Assembly: GCA_029777935.1 (NCBI GenBank)
Contig: JAKORH010000259.1
Span: 1 to 6,018 of the forward strand
Source of the DNA: Pseudomonadota bacterium
Lineage (GTDB): Bacteria; Pseudomonadota; Gammaproteobacteria; Burkholderiales; Burkholderiaceae
Direction of reading: 5' to 3'
DNA: 6,018 nucleotides
The position numbers and the translations under genes are program-made. The stretch's first letter is position 1. The number at the start of each line of letters is the position of its first letter. The notes under the pieces were generated by a model that did no database searches, was not told where the DNA came from, and saw only the letters and a list, made by a program, of their open reading frames with translations. Positions 5,602 through 6,018 of this stretch are shown here, piece after piece.

Positions 5602-6018
5602 TCGATCGCCGCACCGCGGTGCTGCTGACGCTGCCGCCGCTCTTCTGGGCGGGCAACGCCGTGTTCGCGCGCATGCTGGTCGGCGAGATGCCGCCGCTGG
5701 CGCTTTCGTTCATGCGTTGGGCGGTCGCGCTCGTGCTGCTGCTGCCGTTCGCATGGCGCGCGCTGCGCGCGCACGGACAGGCGCTGCGCGCGCAGTGGAG
5801 GACGATCGCGCTGATCGGCGTGATCGGCGTCGGCGGCTACAACACGTTCCAGTACCTCGCGGTCCAGACCGCGACGGCGCTGAACGTCACGTTGATCGCC
5901 TCGAGCACGCCGGTATTCGTGCTGGCGGTCGGAGCGCTGTTCTTCGGCGAGCATCCGCGCCCTGCGCAGTGGCTGGGCGCCGCGCTGTCGATCGCCGGCG
6001 TGCTGATCGTGCTGATGC
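5598..6018 (+). CDS. DMT-superfamily transporter, EamA domain (3' end outside window)
   Basis: The frame is open to the window edge, showing 140 residues. The start is TTG 5598-5600, whose TTGA overlaps the stop of the flavoenzyme gene. An in-frame stop at 5595-5597 rules out anything earlier, and GTG 5619 is the only nearby alternative. The sequence begins with [20 protein letters not shown], the usual start of EamA drug/metabolite transporters, where PLFWAGNAVFAR is strongly conserved. Five hydrophobic helices are visible at about residues 7-25, 35-53, 68-85, 92-113 and 121-140, with NVTLIASSTPVFVLAVGAL covering the conserved helix 4. About half of a typical 290-300-residue, ten-helix protein is present. 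It would sit in the inner membrane and move a small metabolite or amino acid. The overlap suggests coexpression with the dehydrogenase, but the substrate cannot be read from sequence. Confidence 0.88.
   Translation, partial: MIDRRTAVLLTLPPLFWAGNAVFARMLVGEMPPLALSFMRWAVALVLLLPFAWRALRAHGQALRAQWRTIALIGVIGVGGYNTFQYLAVQTATALNVTLIASSTPVFVLAVGALFFGEHPRPAQWLGAALSIAGVLIVLM

Noticed and set aside
1..6018. CRISPR array, tRNA or rRNA genes
   Set aside because: No regularly spaced direct repeats and no tRNA or rRNA-like sequence were seen on either strand.

Overview
The window is high-GC DNA whose codon use and gene order suggest a proteobacterium, most likely Burkholderiales. This is an inference from the kynBUA layout, the REP-like palindrome and the remnants of IS256- and IS21-family elements. 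No rRNA, tRNA or other taxonomic marker is present.

Layout. Positions 1-227 hold the 3' end of an IS256-family (Mutator) transposase gene and the probable right end of that element. Positions 228-1040 form an accretion zone of fragments: the 3' end of an unidentified truncated gene (228-362), a small three-helix membrane protein (405-716), the last ~41 codons of an IS21-type istB gene (726-848), and, directly abutting it on the other strand, the HTH part of an XRE regulator (849-1037). Positions 1098-4383 are a minus-strand kynurenine operon, transcribed kynB, kynU, kynA, then a hotdog acyl-CoA thioesterase. kynB and kynU overlap by GTGA. kynU and kynA are separated by 105 bp that hold a near-perfect 71-nt REP-type hairpin. 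An 87-bp intergenic region (4384-4470) separates the operon from a divergent plus-strand pair: a DauA-like FAD-dependent D-amino-acid dehydrogenase (4471-5601) and an EamA/DMT transporter (5598 to the window edge), joined by a TTGA overlap.

How it works together. KynA (tryptophan 2,3-dioxygenase), KynB (formylkynurenine hydrolysis) and KynU (kynureninase) convert L-tryptophan to anthranilate plus alanine. The thioesterase resembles those found with 2-aminobenzoyl-CoA (anthraniloyl-CoA) catabolism, so the operon may once have continued into that pathway. What follows it now is IS and regulator debris. The divergent flavoenzyme lacks the glutamate that PaDADH (DauA) uses to bind the D-arginine side chain. 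It may therefore act on a neutral or aromatic D-amino acid, possibly D-tryptophan or D-kynurenine, which would explain its place beside the kyn operon.

The main leads are the altered active site of the DauA-like enzyme, the thioesterase in the kyn operon, the REP hairpin between kynU and kynA, and the cryptic truncated gene at 228-362. I see no clearly new defence or mobile system.
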